Shown: piece after piece, positions 60,206 through 64,000 of the stretch
Numbering within the stretch: position 1 is the first letter of the stretch
How the letters are laid out: every line of letters begins with the position of its first letter
Origin: Ophthalmolycus amberensis
Taxonomy: Eukaryota; Chordata; Actinopteri; Perciformes; Zoarcidae
Length of the DNA: 64,000 nucleotides
NCBI GenBank assembly: GCA_024529925.1
Contig: JAFEUB010001797.1
Span: forward strand, 1,224,501-1,288,500
Reading direction: 5' to 3'
Made by a program: the position numbers and the translations under genes
Notes under the pieces: generated by a model
What the model was told of the DNA's origin: nothing
The model's database searches: none
Seen by the model: only the letters and a program-made list of their open reading frames with translations

Positions 60206-63200
60206 ATCTATGTAATTTGGATGCCATGGATATTTCTACTCCATATATAATTGGCTCTGCAGTTCCACATTATTTTCCCACAAAACTGTTGTTGAATGAA
60301 ATGATGTAATAAGAAGACAGAGGGTTTTTCGATGTTGAGGTTTGTTTTAAATGTTTTACAGACATTCACGGTCCCCAGAGGATGAAGCCTTCCTCTAGCG
60401 CCATCATGAGGTTGACATGTTTGCCTTTTGTAAAACTAGTGCAGTGCCTCTGTGTTCACAATGCGTGCTAGCTTGAAGCCTTGTCATCACGAGTTGACTC
60501 CAGGAAAGTGAGGAAGAGTTTGGTTAGTGAGTGTAAAGTGGATTGGATGAAGGGTTCACGAGATATATATACGAAGGAATTTTCATGTTGTGCCATCATC
60601 AAGTCAACACATATTTTTTTCCAGTACTTATTGTTTTGGAATATCTTTGAAGAGTTGCTTTTTTCAGTTTCATGATGCCGTTAAGTGGTCTTGAACCAAA
60701 GAGGATATGGGTTTCTTCTTAGTCTTAGTTCATACAGTGTTCAGCTTTGCTCACATAGACCTCTGACGTGTGTTGCATCCTTGATGATGCTTTTCATACC
60801 TTTTTTTCTTTTAGCCTCACACCAAATGTGGATTGAAGCAATGCCCGTTATGTATTTAGTTCATCTGAAGAAGGATATGGTGGTAAATTGTCAAAAACTG
60901 TATCTGCAGCTTTGTAATGTGCATTGTGCATTGTACACCTTAATGGTGCCTGACAGGAGTTCAAAGGGGAATCTGCACATTAACTGACACTCTTATTGTT
61001 TTGTTCACCCTGTCGATGTTCTATAGGCACAATCATGTAATAACGATAAAATCAGCTTTGTATGAATGTGTTTACTGCAGCAGAATACAGTGTGTACATC
61101 ACCAGGGTCACAGGAACATACGTATTCTTCATCTGTTGTCTTCATCAAAACATCTCTTAACACATCTCAGCGCAGAACAACAACAACTTTGATTTGTCAG
61201 AGACATATACAGTTTGCGTTCAATTAGCTCAAGACGTTCACTGGTGATGAATTGAATGGCCTTCCTTTAGAAAGTTTAAGCTGACACACACACACAAGGT
61301 ATTTCTTAGCATATATTCACTCTATCCAATTCAACTTGTCACAGAATTAGTTAAGCAAAATGAAATAAAGTAAAAGCACATGCATGAAAAAAGGCAATTT
61401 GAAGTAAAAGACAACTGTTTTGGAGGAAAGATTTTGGGTACTTTTTGGATAATCAATGGCTGCACACAAGCTTATGATTGGAAATATAAAGCAGAGTCAG
61501 ACCAGTGGCTTCTTTTGTAGGAGATAAGTTGAATTTCAAAATTGATGATAAACTTTACAGAGATACAAGTCAAGTGTGAGTTATACAAGGGAGTATAAGA
61601 TCCTTTTTTCTTTGTGCCAGTTACGAGTCGAGCTGTTTATAAATAAGGTGTAGACGGGAGTGTTGTATGACTGATGGAGTTCAAAATGATTATGTTATGA
61701 TTGTTTTTGGGCTAATGCAGGTCAACTTTTCTGATTTAATTAAACAAATGGAAGTAAGTCAACGGTCTACTCTGTTTTCTCGGAGGCAGTTCAAAAACAG
61801 AAACTAAAAACAGAAGTGGATTAGAAGGGGGAAAAAAATAACAATTTAAAACCAAAGAAAAACAATTTGAAATTGAGGTTGTACATTTACTACCATTATC
61901 AAAAACAAAATCAGCTGGTATTTACACAGCATGCCGTGGTCCACCCACTCACACAAACCATGGGGACCCCAGGAAACCGTTGCACACCCACGCAAATATA
62001 CACACATTTACTGCCGTGTTCACACATCACACCACAGGCTTTACATAAGAAATTATTCAAGAAGAAAAACGATCTGTGATTAATTGTTGTTTGAGAAGAG
62101 AAGAGACATAACTGTGTATACACAGGTCATATAAAACACGTGTGCATGGTGTCAATTGTTTTGATATGTCTGCTGCATCTGGTTTCACCCTCTCACTCCT
62201 TTGGTTGGATGTCATCCTTTCAGGCAGAACACCAATTGGCATCTGTTGCGTCATTCATGCTTCCTGGTGACTCGTACTGTCTCATCATATTCACATATTA
62301 CAGGGCAGCTAAAGCAAACTTAAAGCTAAAGGAAAAATATCTTCCAAAATACAACAAACAACAAAGAGATTTGTTTTAGGTAGCTTAGCACTGTAATTAA
62401 GGAGTGAATAAACGCATGCCACGCAAACCTCACATTGCTTATTACGTGTAGCAGCGGCAAAATGAGACTGGTTGAGCCATAAGCCGCTTGGATTTTGATG
62501 CTTGTCTATTCTTTGTGTTACGGTACGGGTGCTTTGAGCAGCCAAAAGGTATGAATGAAGAAACCTATTTCAGCGATAATTCCTCACATTTTATGAGCCA
62601 AGTAACAACATACTATATTGCACATTTAATTTAGAATTTAAAGATAAACCGTCAAAGCTTCTACAAGTTCTCACATCAAGTCCACAAGCTCTTGCATTGT
62701 GCAACATATTTACCTTCATAGATGCCCTCGTGCCAGCGCCGTATGCTGCCCCAGCTCCCTTCACCACCTCAACCTGCTCCTGACGTGTGCTAAGCTTTTG
62801 GAATTGCTGATTTTACTCAGACTTAATTCTCACGTGTGTGTGTGTTTGTTCGGAGCGGATTAGTTCTCCCAGCAAAATCCTCGCCGCTTGCTGCTCGGAT
62901 GCTGAGAGGTTCCACAAAAAGAAGAGCCTTTTCCACCCAATCCGACCGGATAACCGCATCCTGTACGCAAGTGTCCCTGCGTGGATTTATTTTTGTTTAT
63001 TTTGAAGCCTGAAGGGAATATTTGGTATTCTGTTTTCATTTTTGAGCTTTTAAAGAATGACAAAACTCACATGCCCCTGTTGTATCAGATTGAATTAGAT
63101 ACAGGGTCCCTTATAAACTGACATACAGCCAGTTCAATGAGCCTTATTTGTTCAGTATCTGACATGCACATGTTTGACTTGTCAGTGGAAGCTTCCAATA

Positions 63201-63599
63201 TCTGCCTCATGAATTTGTGCTGTTATTGCCACCAGATGCCAGCTCTGTCAACACTGAAGTCAGTACCTCAGTGACTGCAGAAACAAGACAGTTGACTTGT
63301 TGGAAAAAAAAAGGAACATAGCAACGAGAGTAGCGAGTAAACTAACATGATGAATAATCTGCATGTATGTACGACATGTATTCTTATGCAGTACGTACGT
63401 AAGTGAGAGCCTGGTCTCCTGAAAATGACGTTCCAATGTTACCAAACTGCATTCTCAATATGGTTTCGAGGAAACGTATTTTCTCCTGCAAAACGTTAGC
63501 TTGTGATGTATCACAAATACTTTTCTAATCAAAGTAAAAGGGAGGACGGGTTTGGCAATTGTGTCAAACACAAGACTTTCACCCAGAAGACTGGTGCTC
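60206..63599. other. Non-coding DNA
   Basis: 60366-60425 is a family 1 repeat fragment (listed separately). A short CA tract lies near 61285. No gene seen. Confidence 0.4.
60366..60425 (+). repeat. Dispersed fish repeat, family 1 fragment
   Basis: gacattcacggtccccagag then gatgaagcct and catcatgaggttgacat, matching 24311-24340 (inverted) and the end of 8251-8410. Confidence 0.65.
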
Positions 63600-63800
63600 G
63601 TGTCCTGTGTGAATCCAAAAGTAACATACTTATTTTAACCCAAACTATGATCTTTTTCTAAACCTAACCAAGTACTTTTGCTAATCTAACTGAGTAGCGT
63701 TAGCTTCCTGTGAAGACGGGAATTTATTTTGAAAAGGCCGTATGCGTGTGACGATGCGGAAATTGCACATGTTGCTGGCTTTCGTAGGAATTATTTATTT
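63600..63800 (+). repeat. Dispersed fish repeat, family 2 (longest copy)
   Basis: Contains ttaacccaaactatgatctt, aaacctaaccaagtacttt, ttcctgtgaagacgggaatt and gaaaaggccgtatgcgtg, then ggctttcgtagg. Pieces recur at 13590, 15345, 24545 (inverted), 35760 and 37525. Confidence 0.65.
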
Positions 63801-64000
63801 ATTCCAGTGACTGGGTTGCAAGTAAATGTGAGCTTCTAAGCAAGCATATAGCGGACATAATGGTGCAACGTTTGCTCTTGTAGTTTGGTGCCTTGTACTG
63901 TGCAGTACGTGTGCAGATTCAAAACCCACTCATCTGTTTTGTACATCTTCATTTCAATTCAGGGAAAAACAAACAAAAGGAGACAGGTGTTGACTCATGC
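63801..64000. other. Non-coding DNA to window end
   Basis: Nothing recognised. Confidence 0.45.

Overview
The window looks like non-coding (intergenic or deep intronic) DNA of a teleost fish, probably a percomorph. The evidence is the repeat content: long (TG)n/(CA)n, (TA)n and (AAG)n microsatellites, fish-type hAT DNA transposons, 5'-truncated L2/CR1-group LINEs, and several dispersed families that I recall from other fish genomes. The family recognition comes from memory and in-window comparison; no search was run. I found no convincing host protein-coding exon, no tRNA or rRNA gene and no CRISPR array. The open frames are short, and the longest (313 codons at 29972-30913) is produced by a tandem repeat.

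Layout. 1-3240: AT-rich single-copy-looking DNA with a cluster of TGACAG motifs near the left edge, then three simple-sequence tracts. 3250-7642: a composite hAT transposon with a perfect 8-bp target duplication, holding a decayed BED-type zinc-finger frame, a 315-bp internal duplication and a second 5' end of the same family. 7651-8740: fragments of dispersed repeats. 8741-10790: a decayed L2-type LINE on the minus strand, interrupted at 9478-10307 by a second hAT whose 8-bp duplication and the LINE reading on both sides mark the insertion point. 10860-29430: mostly single-copy-looking DNA with microsatellites, a complex inverted-repeat block (17570-18020) and a TAATTA cluster (19900-19965). 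29440-31364 and 45552-46900: two same-orientation copies of one CpG-rich repeat with a TATA-like box, inverted sequence near the ends and a different minisatellite in each copy. 31365-45550: single-copy-looking DNA, a short MITE (38793-39128), a perfect 13-bp hairpin and dispersed repeats. 46901-58900: single-copy-looking DNA with dense microsatellites and a hAT-like fragment at 51131. 58920-60205: a plus-strand LINE 3' half with one stop and one frameshift. 60206-64000: further non-coding DNA with repeat fragments.

No set of genes works together here. The interest lies in nested transposons, the paired CpG-rich element, inverted-repeat structures and a few candidate regulatory blocks. I see no new multi-gene system.
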